Shown in pieces: positions 51,827 through 59,591 of a stretch of 64,000 nt of DNA. The notes beneath the pieces are model-generated. The model saw only the letters and a list, made by a program, of their open reading frames with translations, had not been told where the DNA came from and did no database searches. The stretch spans positions 186,001 to 250,000 of the forward strand of contig NZ_JYIX01000035.1 in the NCBI RefSeq assembly GCF_000956505.1. The letters run 5' to 3'. Each line of letters starts with the position of its first letter. Within the stretch, counting starts at the first letter, position 1. A program made the position numbers and the translations under genes. This DNA comes from Microbacterium azadirachtae. GTDB taxonomy: Bacteria; Actinomycetota; Actinomycetes; Actinomycetales; Microbacteriaceae.

Positions 51827-53206
51827 ATGCGGAAGCGCCTGTTCATCGTGTTCCTGGTGCCGCTCACGGCGGTGCTCCTTCTGCTCGGCGGCGCCTATGG
51901 CTGGACGGCCTCGCGCGGCGTCCAGCAGAGCTTCTACACGCAGCAGGTCGGCGACATCGGCACCTTCGTGACGAGCGCGCGGCAGGCGCTGCTGTCCGGC
52001 AGCGCGGAGGTGCTGGACGGCGAACTGCGCCGCTACCACGAGCTGTATGGCACCCGGGTGACGGTGGTGGACCGATCCGGACGGCCGTGGTCTCCGCAGC
52101 AGGGCGACGCGCCCGTACTGGACGATGCGACCGCGAACAAGGTGCAGCTCGCCCTCTCCGGGCGGCGCAGCGATCTGCCGGAGCCGGTCCTGCTGCCGTG
52201 GCAGTTCGCCGAGCAGTCCCTTGTGGAGCCGATCTTCGACCAGGGCGACGTCATCGGGGCCGTCGTCATGTCGGCGAGCGTGGAGGCGCCGCGGGCCGAG
52301 ATCGTGCGGCAGTGGATCCTGCTCGGCATCGTCAGCGTGATCGCGATCGGGATCGGCCTGCTCGTGGTGCTGGGTCTCGCGCGGTGGGTGCTCAGGCCCG
52401 TGCATCGTGTGGACGAGGCCATGGAGGCGATCGAGCGCGGCGACATGGAGGCGCGGATCGCCGATGACACCGGACCTCCTGAGCTGCACCGCATGATCCT
52501 GCTCTTCAACCGGATGGCGGAGGAGATCGAGCGCGTCGTGTCGCGTCAGCAGGAGTTCGCGCTCAATGCCTCGCACGAGCTGCGCAATCCGCTCAGCGCC
52601 TTGCTGCTGCGGGTGGAATCGCTCGCCACAGGCCTCGACAGAGGCTGGGACGGCGAGGTCGAGGCCACGCGCGAGGAGGGCAGGCGGATGACCAGGATCC
52701 TGGACACCCTGCTGTCCTTCGCGCGCGGGGCGGATCCTGCTCCGCTCCGGGATCCGATCGATCTCGCCGCGCTCGCCGAGCGCCGGGTGGCGGCCTGGCG
52801 GGACGCCGCGGCCGCGAAGGGCGTCGCCCTCAGGCTGCACGTCGAAGGCCCTGTGCGCTCCCGCACGGACGAGACCATCGCGGAGAGCGCGCTGGACGCC
52901 GTGATGGACAACGCCGTGAAGTTCTCGCCCGCGGGCACCGTGATCGACGTCACGGCGTCGCGGGCCGAGTCCGGCTGCGAGCTGTCGGTGCGGGATCACG
53001 GGCCGGGACTCCCGGAGGAGGAGCTCGCGCACGCGACCGACCGCCACTGGCGCAGCGACCGGACCCGCGCGATCCCCGGCACCGGCCTGGGGCTCGCGAT
53101 CGCGACGGATCTGCTGGCTTCGGTCGACGCCGGAGTGCGGGTCGAGGCGGCGGACGGCGGCGGCCTCCGCGTGGTGCTGATGCTCCCCGCCGCGGAGGCG
53201 CGATGA
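51827..53206 (+). CDS. Sensor histidine kinase
   Basis: Protein of 459 aa. Two membrane helices (about 6-28 and 160-182) enclose an extracytoplasmic sensor domain, then HAMP (LARWVLRPVHRVDEAMEAIERGD), dimerisation/H-box with H250 (NASHELRNPLSAL) and HATPase with N-box VMDNAVKFSP, G1 RDHGPGLPEEE and G2 GTGLGLAIA. Topology resembles TctE-type kinases that sense organic acids via a binding protein. Coupled to the TAXI gene by ATGA. Confidence 0.94.
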   Translation: MRKRLFIVFLVPLTAVLLLLGGAYGWTASRGVQQSFYTQQVGDIGTFVTSARQALLSGSAEVLDGELRRYHELYGTRVTVVDRSGRPWSPQQGDAPVLDDATANKVQLALSGRRSDLPEPVLLPWQFAEQSLVEPIFDQGDVIGAVVMSASVEAPRAEIVRQWILLGIVSVIAIGIGLLVVLGLARWVLRPVHRVDEAMEAIERGDMEARIADDTGPPELHRMILLFNRMAEEIERVVSRQQEFALNASHELRNPLSALLLRVESLATGLDRGWDGEVEATREEGRRMTRILDTLLSFARGADPAPLRDPIDLAALAERRVAAWRDAAAAKGVALRLHVEGPVRSRTDETIAESALDAVMDNAVKFSPAGTVIDVTASRAESGCELSVRDHGPGLPEEELAHATDRHWRSDRTRAIPGTGLGLAIATDLLASVDAGVRVEAADGGGLRVVLMLPAAEAR

Positions 53207-54180
53207 CGAGGCGATCCCCGCGGGCGATGCTGCGGATGCTGTTCGCGCTCCTGCTGTGCGTGCTCAGCGCGTCGGCGCTCGCCTCGTGCGCGCCGGAGGA
53301 CCGGAGCTGGGCGGACAAGCCGCAGGCGATCGCGGGCGGGGGAGCGACCGGTGTCTACTACTCCTACGGCCAGCAGTTCGCCGAGGTGCTCACCACACGG
53401 CTGGGAGCCGGGTTCACCGTGCAGCAGACCAACGGATCCGTCGACAACCTGGAGCGGGTCGGATCGGGACGGGCGGTGCTCGGCTTCGCCCAGGGTGATG
53501 CGGTCGCCGATGCCGTGGCCGGAACCGGCGCCTTCCCCGAGGCGGTCCCGATCGTCGCGGTCGCGCGCCTGTACGACGAGTACGTGCACATCGTGGTCCG
53601 GGAGGGGTCGGACGTGCACGATCTCGGGGACCTCGCCGGCCGCGCGGTGTCCCTCGGCGCACGCGGGTCCGGCGTGGAGCTCGTCGCGGGACGCGTGCTC
53701 GCAGCCGCCCACGTCGACGCCACCACGATCCGCAACCCCGCGCTGGGACTGGAGGGCTCCATCGCCGCCTTGCGCAAGGGCGAGATCGAGGCCTTCTTCT
53801 GGGTCGGGGGACTGCCGACACCGGGCATCGCGACGCTTTCGGCTGACACCCCGATCCGACTGCTGTCGATCCCTCCGCCCGTCGTCGACGCGGTCAACGC
53901 GGCGCACGCGGGAGCCTACCGGCAGGCGGACTTCCCGATCGGCGGCTACGGCATCGACACCTCGACGGTGACGATGACCGTGCCGAACTACCTGGTCGCC
54001 CGCGCCGATGCGCCGGAAGGGCTCATCCATGATGCGACCGCCGTGCTGTTCGACGAACGCGTGACGATCGCCCGGCGCGCGCCGGCGGCCGCGCTGCTCG
54101 ATCGGCGTCAGGCGATCTTCACGGACCCGATCGCGCTGCACGCCGGTGCCGTGCGCTATTACCGCGAGACCCACGACTGA
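53203..54180 (+). CDS. TAXI family solute-binding lipoprotein linked to a two-component system
   Basis: Protein of 325 aa. Lipobox LASC after a hydrophobic signal. The TAXI pattern is GGGATGVYYSYGQQFAEVL, VQQTNGSVDNLERVGSG and GAFPEAVPIVAVARLYDEYVHIVV. TAXI proteins normally feed a TRAP transporter for glutamate-like or dicarboxylate ligands, but no TRAP membrane subunit is encoded here. Its ATGA overlap with the kinase gene suggests it presents a ligand to that kinase. Ligand not known; the glutamate ABC operon follows. Confidence 0.88.
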   Translation: MTRRSPRAMLRMLFALLLCVLSASALASCAPEDRSWADKPQAIAGGGATGVYYSYGQQFAEVLTTRLGAGFTVQQTNGSVDNLERVGSGRAVLGFAQGDAVADAVAGTGAFPEAVPIVAVARLYDEYVHIVVREGSDVHDLGDLAGRAVSLGARGSGVELVAGRVLAAAHVDATTIRNPALGLEGSIAALRKGEIEAFFWVGGLPTPGIATLSADTPIRLLSIPPPVVDAVNAAHAGAYRQADFPIGGYGIDTSTVTMTVPNYLVARADAPEGLIHDATAVLFDERVTIARRAPAAALLDRRQAIFTDPIALHAGAVRYYRETHD

Positions 54181-54231
54181 CGCTCTCGCGGACCCGGCGG
54201 CTGCCGAGCGCGGGGAGGTATCTGCACCCGC

Positions 54232-54248
54232 CTCAAGAAAGGCTCAAG
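54232..54248 (+). promoter_or_regulatory. Tandem CTCAAG repeats, likely response-regulator site for the glu operon
   Basis: CTCAAG at 54232-54237 and 54243-54248, exactly 11 bp apart, the spacing used by OmpR-family dimers. The second copy ends 27 bp before the -10 box, just upstream of the -35 position. Confidence 0.5.
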
Positions 54249-54275
54249 GAACCCCACGGGCCGTCGTGCGGTCAA

Positions 54276-54281
54276 TAGCCT
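54276..54281 (+). promoter_or_regulatory. -10 box TAGCCT of the glutamate transporter operon
   Basis: TAGCCT after GGTCAA predicts a start near 54288 and a leader of about 65 bases. No clear -35 box, as expected for an activated promoter. Confidence 0.45.
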
Positions 54282-54353
54282 CGTCACGTCGGAGCCCTGC
54301 GGTTCCGGCACCAGCCCGAACATCCGGCCATTCGATTCGATGGAGAGTCAGCC

Positions 54354-55157
54354 ATGACCGACGTCACCCCCGCCGCCGATCGTCCCGATCGTGCCTCCGC
54401 GCGTCCCGCCGCTGCGCTGGGCGCCCCTCTCGTCGTCGTGCAGAACGTGCAGAAGCACTACGGCGACTTCCAGGCGCTGACCGACGTCGACCTCACCGTG
54501 CACAAGGGCGAGGTGGTCGTGATCATCGGCCCGTCCGGGTCCGGCAAGTCCACGCTCTGCCGCACGATCAACCGGCTGGAGACGATCACCAGCGGCTCGA
54601 TCACGATCGACGGCAAGGAACTGCCTGCGGAGGGCAAGGGACTGGCCCAGCTGCGCGCCGACGTCGGCATGGTGTTCCAGTCGTTCAACCTGTTCGCCCA
54701 CCTGACGATCCTGGAGAACGTCACGCTCGGGCCGATCAAGGTGCGCGGGCTCAAGAAGGCGGACGCCGAGAAGGAGGCGATGCAGCTGCTCGAGCGGGTC
54801 GGCGTCGCGGCCCAGGCCTCGAAGCTCCCCGCGCAGCTCAGCGGTGGCCAGCAGCAGCGCGTCGCGATCGCGCGAGCACTCGCGATGCACCCCAAGGTCA
54901 TGCTCTTCGACGAGCCCACGAGCGCCCTGGACCCGGAGATGATCACCGAGGTCCTCGACGTCATGATCGAGCTGGCCGCGAGCGGGATGACGATGATCGT
55001 CGTCACGCACGAGATGGGCTTCGCCCGCAAGGCGGCGAACCGCGTCGTGTTCATGGCGGACGGCCGGATCCTCGAGGAGGCCGAGCCGGACCAGTTCTTC
55101 ACGAACCCGCAGTCCGACCGGGCGAAGGACTTCCTGTCCAAGCTCCTCACCCACTGA
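54354..55157 (+). CDS. gluA: Glutamate/polar amino-acid ABC transporter ATPase
   Basis: Protein of 267 aa. Walker [13 protein letters not shown]-loop [17 protein letters not shown], signature [15 protein letters not shown], Walker [16 protein letters not shown] and switch [15 protein letters not shown], the GlnQ/GluA pattern. A 20-residue Asp/Ala/Pro-rich N-terminus precedes the fold. First gene of gluABCD, importing glutamate (named after the Corynebacterium system). Confidence 0.93.
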   Translation: MTDVTPAADRPDRASARPAAALGAPLVVVQNVQKHYGDFQALTDVDLTVHKGEVVVIIGPSGSGKSTLCRTINRLETITSGSITIDGKELPAEGKGLAQLRADVGMVFQSFNLFAHLTILENVTLGPIKVRGLKKADAEKEAMQLLERVGVAAQASKLPAQLSGGQQQRVAIARALAMHPKVMLFDEPTSALDPEMITEVLDVMIELAASGMTMIVVTHEMGFARKAANRVVFMADGRILEEAEPDQFFTNPQSDRAKDFLSKLLTH

Positions 55158-55199
55158 CCTGATCCCCGCACCACAGCACCTGCACCGAAGGAGAAGCAC

Positions 55200-56105
55200 A
55201 TGCGAAAGTCACGGATCCTCACCGGCATCGGCATCGCGGCCGTCGCCCTGATCGCCCTCACGGGCTGCAACAGCGGCAGCCCCGCCAGCCCTGGCGCGAC
55301 GGGGGGCGCGAGCCCGACCAGCGACAAGCCGCTGTTCGAGGTCGCCAAGGACGTCAAGCTCGACGGCAGCCCCACGTTCGACCGGATCACCAAGAACGGC
55401 AAGATCACGATCGGCGTCAAGGAGGACCAGCCCAACCTCGGCTACAAGGACGCCACCAGCGGCAAGCGCACCGGGTTCGACATCGACATCGCCCGCTGGA
55501 TCGCGGCCTCGCTCGGCTACAGCGAGGACAAGATCGAGTTCAAGGCGATCCCGTCGGCCAACCGCGAGCAGGCGATCGTGAACGGCGACGTGGACTACTA
55601 CGTCGGCACCTATTCGATCACCGACAAGCGCAAGGCCGTCATCGACTTCGCCGGCCCGTACTTCGTCACCGGCCAGGGTCTGCTGGTCCGCAAGAGCGAT
55701 GACACGATCAAGAGCGAGAAGGACCTGGCCGGCAAGACCGTCTGCTCCGCGACCGGATCCACGCCTCTGCAGAACATCCAGCAGAACTTCCCCGACACCA
55801 AGACCGTCGGACTCGACGTGTACTCGGCCTGTGTGGAGCAGCTCATCAACAAGCAGGTCGACGCGGTCACCACCGACCAGGCGATCCTGATCGGCTACGC
55901 CGCGCAGGACCCGGAGGAGCTCAAGGTCGTGGGCGAGCCGTTCACGACCGAGAAGTACGGCGTGGGCCTGGCCAAGGGCGACACCGCGTTCCAGACCTTC
56001 GTGAACACGATGTTCACGGATGGCGGGGACACCTGGAAGGCGATCTTCGAGCAGAACCTGGGCGCGAGTGGCATGAAGGTCACTCAGCCCGCTGTCGAGA
56101 AGTGA
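55200..56105 (+). CDS. gluB: Glutamate-binding lipoprotein of the ABC transporter
   Basis: Protein of 301 aa. Lipobox LTGC near residue 23, then an SBP_bac_3 domain: ITIGVKEDQPNLGYKD, GFDIDIARWIAASLGY, VDYYVGTYSITDKRKAVIDFAGPY (quoted in parts) and ADQ-type hinge. The two cysteines (KTVCSATGS and YSACVEQL) may form a disulfide. It captures glutamate or aspartate outside the membrane. 43 bases behind gluA, with AAGGAG before ATG. Confidence 0.93.
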   Translation: MRKSRILTGIGIAAVALIALTGCNSGSPASPGATGGASPTSDKPLFEVAKDVKLDGSPTFDRITKNGKITIGVKEDQPNLGYKDATSGKRTGFDIDIARWIAASLGYSEDKIEFKAIPSANREQAIVNGDVDYYVGTYSITDKRKAVIDFAGPYFVTGQGLLVRKSDDTIKSEKDLAGKTVCSATGSTPLQNIQQNFPDTKTVGLDVYSACVEQLINKQVDAVTTDQAILIGYAAQDPEELKVVGEPFTTEKYGVGLAKGDTAFQTFVNTMFTDGGDTWKAIFEQNLGASGMKVTQPAVEK

Positions 56106-56190
56106 CCCCGAGACGGCCGGCGGGCTCGGTCCCACCGGCCGTCTCCTCCCTTTCTGACCTCTGAAGTCCTCGAACTCGAAGGAGAGATGC

Positions 56191-56847
56191 GTGGACGCAC
56201 TCCTGGGCAACCTCGATCTGTGGGGCCAGGCGACCCTGAACACGGTCCTGCTGTTCCTCGGCGGCGGTGTGCTGGCACTCGTGCTGGGCACCATCGTCGG
56301 CGCCATGCGGGTCTCGCCGGTGCCGATCGCGCGCGGCGTGGGCACGGTATACGTGAACCTGATCCGCAACACCCCGCTCACGCTGGTGTTCTTCTTCTTC
56401 GTGTTCGGATATCCGAAGCTCGACCTGCCGGACATCCCCTACATTTGGCTCGCGATCCTCGCGCTCGGGATCTACACCGCCACCTACGTCGCCGAGGTGC
56501 TGCGCGCCGGCATCAACACGGTGCCGGTGGGACAGGCCGAGGCCGCCCGCGCCATCGGGCTGTCCTTCGGGCAGGTCATGTCGCTGGTCATCATGCCGCA
56601 GGCGTTCCGCTCGGTCGTGCCGCCCATGATGAGCGTGTTCATCGCCCTGCTGAAGAACACCACGATCGCCGCCGGCTTCTCGATCGTCGAGCTCGCCGCG
56701 CTCCGTGCCGAAGTCGCCGACTCCTACAACCGACCCGGCACGGTCATGGAGATCCTGCTCTGGGTCGCCGTCATCTTCATCGTCCTGGTGTTCCTGCTGA
56801 GCCTCGTGCAACGGCACTTCGAGAAGAAGTGGAGGATCGTCCGATGA
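56191..56847 (+). CDS. gluC: Glutamate ABC transporter permease GluC
   Basis: Protein of 218 aa, HisMQ family with about five helices; GQATLNTVLLFLGGGVLALV, YVNLIRNTPLTLVFFF and EAARAIGLSFGQVMSLVIMPQA (EAA coupling loop). GTG start with GAAGGAGAG upstream. The permease pair GluC-GluD forms the channel. Confidence 0.93.
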   Translation: MDALLGNLDLWGQATLNTVLLFLGGGVLALVLGTIVGAMRVSPVPIARGVGTVYVNLIRNTPLTLVFFFFVFGYPKLDLPDIPYIWLAILALGIYTATYVAEVLRAGINTVPVGQAEAARAIGLSFGQVMSLVIMPQAFRSVVPPMMSVFIALLKNTTIAAGFSIVELAALRAEVADSYNRPGTVMEILLWVAVIFIVLVFLLSLVQRHFEKKWRIVR

Positions 56848-57770
56848 GCGGCGCATCCGTTCTCTACGACGTCCCCGGCCCCAGGGCCGTGGTCCGCAAT
56901 CGCATCCTCGGCGCCATCACCGTGCTCGTCGTCCTCGCGGCGATCGGCTTCGTCGTCTACCGCTTCGCCGTGACCGGGCAGTTCGACGCCGCGCGCTGGA
57001 ACCTGTTCACCTACACGCTCGTGTGGCAGGGCATGGCTCAGGCGCTGTGGGCCACGGTCAGCGCGTTCCTCGCCGCCGCGGTCGGCAGCCTCATCCTCGG
57101 CTTCGTGCTCGCGATCGGCCGCGTCTCGGAGCACGCCTGGGTGCGGATCCCCGTCACGGTCGTGATCGAGCTGCTCCGTGCCGTGCCGGTGCTGGTCATG
57201 ATGATGATCTTCTACTACGGCATCAACTCCATCCCGGGCAGCACCTTCCGGATGACGCCGTACGCGGCGGTCGTGATCGGACTCGTGCTCTACAACGGAT
57301 CCGTGCTCGCGGAGGCGCTGCGCGCCGGCATCGAGGCGCTGCCGAAGGGACAGAAAGAGGCCGGCTACGCGATCGGGCTCCGCAAGTCCGGCGTGATGGC
57401 GTTCATCCTGCTGCCGCAGGCGCTGCGCGCCATGCTGCCGATCATCGTGTCCCAGCTCGTGGTGACCCTGAAGGACACCGCGCTCGGCTTCATCATCACC
57501 TACCCCGAGCTCATCTACTACGCCAAGTACCTCAGCGGGCAGCCGGGCCGGCCGCTCCTGCAGGCGGGCCTGATCGTCGCGGTCATCTACATCTCGATGT
57601 GCCTGATCCTCTCCGGGGTCGCGAAGTGGCTCGAGGTGCGCACCCGGCGCTCGCCCAAGGTGCACCACAACGCCGGCAACTCGGCTGCGGACGACGAGTC
57701 GACTCTGACCGAGGTCATCGCCCTGCAGGGCCGCGCCGGCCGGCTCGACTCGGGCGGCGGGCAGTCCTGA
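56844..57770 (+). CDS. gluD: Glutamate ABC transporter permease GluD
   Basis: Protein of 308 aa. Same family with an N-terminal extra helix (ILGAITVLVVLAAIGFVVYRF), IELLRAVPVLVMMMIFYYG and the EAA loop QKEAGYAIGLRKSGVMAFILLPQALR, plus a hydrophilic tail of about 45 residues. ATG overlaps the gluC stop. A strong terminator follows. Confidence 0.93.
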   Translation: MSGASVLYDVPGPRAVVRNRILGAITVLVVLAAIGFVVYRFAVTGQFDAARWNLFTYTLVWQGMAQALWATVSAFLAAAVGSLILGFVLAIGRVSEHAWVRIPVTVVIELLRAVPVLVMMMIFYYGINSIPGSTFRMTPYAAVVIGLVLYNGSVLAEALRAGIEALPKGQKEAGYAIGLRKSGVMAFILLPQALRAMLPIIVSQLVVTLKDTALGFIITYPELIYYAKYLSGQPGRPLLQAGLIVAVIYISMCLILSGVAKWLEVRTRRSPKVHHNAGNSAADDESTLTEVIALQGRAGRLDSGGGQS

Positions 57771-57772
57771 CT

Positions 57773-57805
57773 CCGGCGCGCTCAGCGAGGGGCTGAGCGC
57801 GCCGG
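57773..57805 (+). terminator. Terminator of the glutamate transporter operon
   Basis: CCGGCGCGCTCAG (57773-57785) pairs perfectly with CTGAGCGCGCCGG (57793-57805), 13 bp, two bases after the gluD stop. Confidence 0.78.
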
Positions 57806-57834
57806 TACCTCGAGCGGTCGGACGAGGCGCCCTG

Positions 57835-57840
57835 TAGCCT
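57835..57840 (+). promoter_or_regulatory. -10 box TAGCCT of a leaderless promoter (membrane protein)
   Basis: TAGCCT ends seven bases before ATG 57848. Confidence 0.55.
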
Positions 57841-57847
57841 CGCGATC

Positions 57848-58486
57848 ATGGTGCACGCCGAACCCGTCTCCGCGTACCCGCCCGCTTCGAGTCGGACGCT
57901 GGAGCAGTGGCTCGACCCCGGGCTCGGGGCGCCGCATGGGCCGGAACTCCGCACGCGGCTGCGAGAGATCGCGGACGCGCGGGCGGCCCTCGCCGCGATG
58001 TGGGCGGCGTTCCTGAGCCTCGGCATCTCGGCCGTCCTGTTCGGGGGAGTGCTGTTCGCGGTGACTGGCCGCGCGGCGTCGACGGTGCCGTGGATGGCCG
58101 TCGGGGCGGTGTTCGCAGTGGTCAGCGCGCTGTTCCTGAACCGGGTGCGCCGCTGGGTGCCGCGACCGGGGACGTCCCTGTCCGTCCGGGGCCCGGGGAA
58201 TCTGCGGAGTGGTCTGTGGGCGGCGGGAGGGATCCTGTTCCTGCTCAACGTCCTCATGGTGATCGGATCGCTGACGACCGGCCGCGTGCTGGTCATGGTC
58301 CTCGTCGATCTCGGCATGGTGCTCCTCCTCGTCTCTGCCCTCGTCGTCCCGTCCGCAATCCTCGGCCGGAGCCGGCCTATCCTGCGGCGGCAGGCGCACG
58401 AGGACCCCCGCCTCGCGGCGACCCTGGAGCGGGAGCGGCTGTCGTGGACGCCGGACGGACGGACCCCGATGTTCGGACCGCTCTGA
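57848..58486 (+). CDS. Hypothetical membrane protein, 212 aa
   Basis: Not a family I recognise. Four hydrophobic segments in two pairs (about 53-75, 79-98, 122-142, 146-168) with cytoplasmic-like polar ends and an Arg-rich C-terminus. The leaderless promoter and GC-rich third positions show it is real. It lies between the glutamate transporter and pheST without operon links. Confidence 0.7.
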   Translation: MVHAEPVSAYPPASSRTLEQWLDPGLGAPHGPELRTRLREIADARAALAAMWAAFLSLGISAVLFGGVLFAVTGRAASTVPWMAVGAVFAVVSALFLNRVRRWVPRPGTSLSVRGPGNLRSGLWAAGGILFLLNVLMVIGSLTTGRVLVMVLVDLGMVLLLVSALVVPSAILGRSRPILRRQAHEDPRLAATLERERLSWTPDGRTPMFGPL

Positions 58487-58524
58487 GCGATCGGCTGAGA
58501 GCGGGACGGCCTCCAGCGCGCCGG

Positions 58525-58530
58525 TAGACT
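58525..58530 (+). promoter_or_regulatory. -10 box TAGACT of the pheST promoter
   Basis: TAGACT ends eight bases before the pheS GTG 58539. A leaderless start leaves no room for a T-box or leader-peptide attenuator, which control pheST in many other bacteria. Confidence 0.6.
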
Positions 58531-58538
58531 CGGTTCTC

Positions 58539-59591
58539 GTGTCCGACAACGCACAGACCACATCTGAGATCACGCCCGAGGCGGTGGAGACGGCCGTCGA
58601 GGCCGCGCTCGCCGCGATCGGATCCGCGGCCGACACGGCCCAGCTCAAGGCCGCGCGTGCGGCGCACGTCGCGGAGGGTTCGCCGCTCGCGACCCTCAAC
58701 GCGTCCATGCGCCAGGTCGCGCCCGAGCACAAGGCCGCTTTCGGCAAGCTCATCGGCCAGGGCCGCGGGCGCGTCACGCAGGCGCTCGCCGCGAAGGAGG
58801 CGGAGCTGGCCGAGGCCGAGACCGCCGCGCGGCTCGAGGCCGAGCGCGTCGACATCACCGCGGTCGCCTCGCGCACCCGCGTGGGCGCCCGGCACCCGCT
58901 CACCCTGCTGCAGGAGCAGATCAGCGACGTGTTCGTCGGGATGGGCTGGGAGATCGCCGAAGGACCGGAGCTCGAGCACGAGTGGTTCAACTTCGACGCC
59001 CTGAACTTCGACGTCGACCACCCCGCGCGCCAGGAGCAGGACACGTTCTACGTGGATCCTCCCTCCCGTCACCTTGTGATGCGCACGCACACCAGCCCGG
59101 TGCAGGTGCGCTCGATGCTCGACCGCGAGGTGCCGATCTACGTGCTCTGCCCGGGGCGGGTCTACCGCACCGACGAGTTCGACGCCACGCACCTGCCGGT
59201 GTTCACCCAGTTCGAGGGCCTCGTCGTCGACAAGGGCATCTCGATGGCGCACCTGAAGGGCACGCTCGACCACGTCGCGCGCCAGCTCTTCGGCCCGGAG
59301 GCGAAGACCCGCTTCCGCACCAACTTCTTCCCCTTCACGGAGCCCTCCGCCGAGCTCGACCTGTGGCACCCGACCTTCAAGGGCGGCGCGCGCTGGATCG
59401 AGTGGGGCGGCTGCGGCATGGTCAACCCGAACGTGCTGCGCGCGGCGGGGATCGACCCCGACGTGTACAGCGGCTTCGCGTTCGGCATGGGCGTGGAACG
59501 TGCGCTCATGTTCCGCAGCGACGTGCAGGACATGCGCGACATGGCCGAGGGCGATGTCCGTTTCAGCGAGCAGTTCGGGATGGTGGTGTGA
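58539..59591 (+). CDS. pheS: Phenylalanyl-tRNA synthetase alpha subunit
   Basis: Protein of 350 aa. An N-terminal coiled coil (tRNA binding) precedes the class II core: GARHPLTLLQEQISDVFVGMGW, LVMRTHTSPVQVRSM, LCPGRVYRTDEFDATH (motif 2) and GFAFGMGVERALM (motif 3). The A-site alanine/glycine context FAFG is standard. GTG start. The stop codon shares one base with the pheT ATG (TGATG). Confidence 0.97.
   Translation: MSDNAQTTSEITPEAVETAVEAALAAIGSAADTAQLKAARAAHVAEGSPLATLNASMRQVAPEHKAAFGKLIGQGRGRVTQALAAKEAELAEAETAARLEAERVDITAVASRTRVGARHPLTLLQEQISDVFVGMGWEIAEGPELEHEWFNFDALNFDVDHPARQEQDTFYVDPPSRHLVMRTHTSPVQVRSMLDREVPIYVLCPGRVYRTDEFDATHLPVFTQFEGLVVDKGISMAHLKGTLDHVARQLFGPEAKTRFRTNFFPFTEPSAELDLWHPTFKGGARWIEWGGCGMVNPNVLRAAGIDPDVYSGFAFGMGVERALMFRSDVQDMRDMAEGDVRFSEQFGMVV

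Noticed and set aside
58487..58538. T-box or leader-peptide attenuator before pheST
   Set aside because: The promoter is leaderless and the gap is 52 bases.
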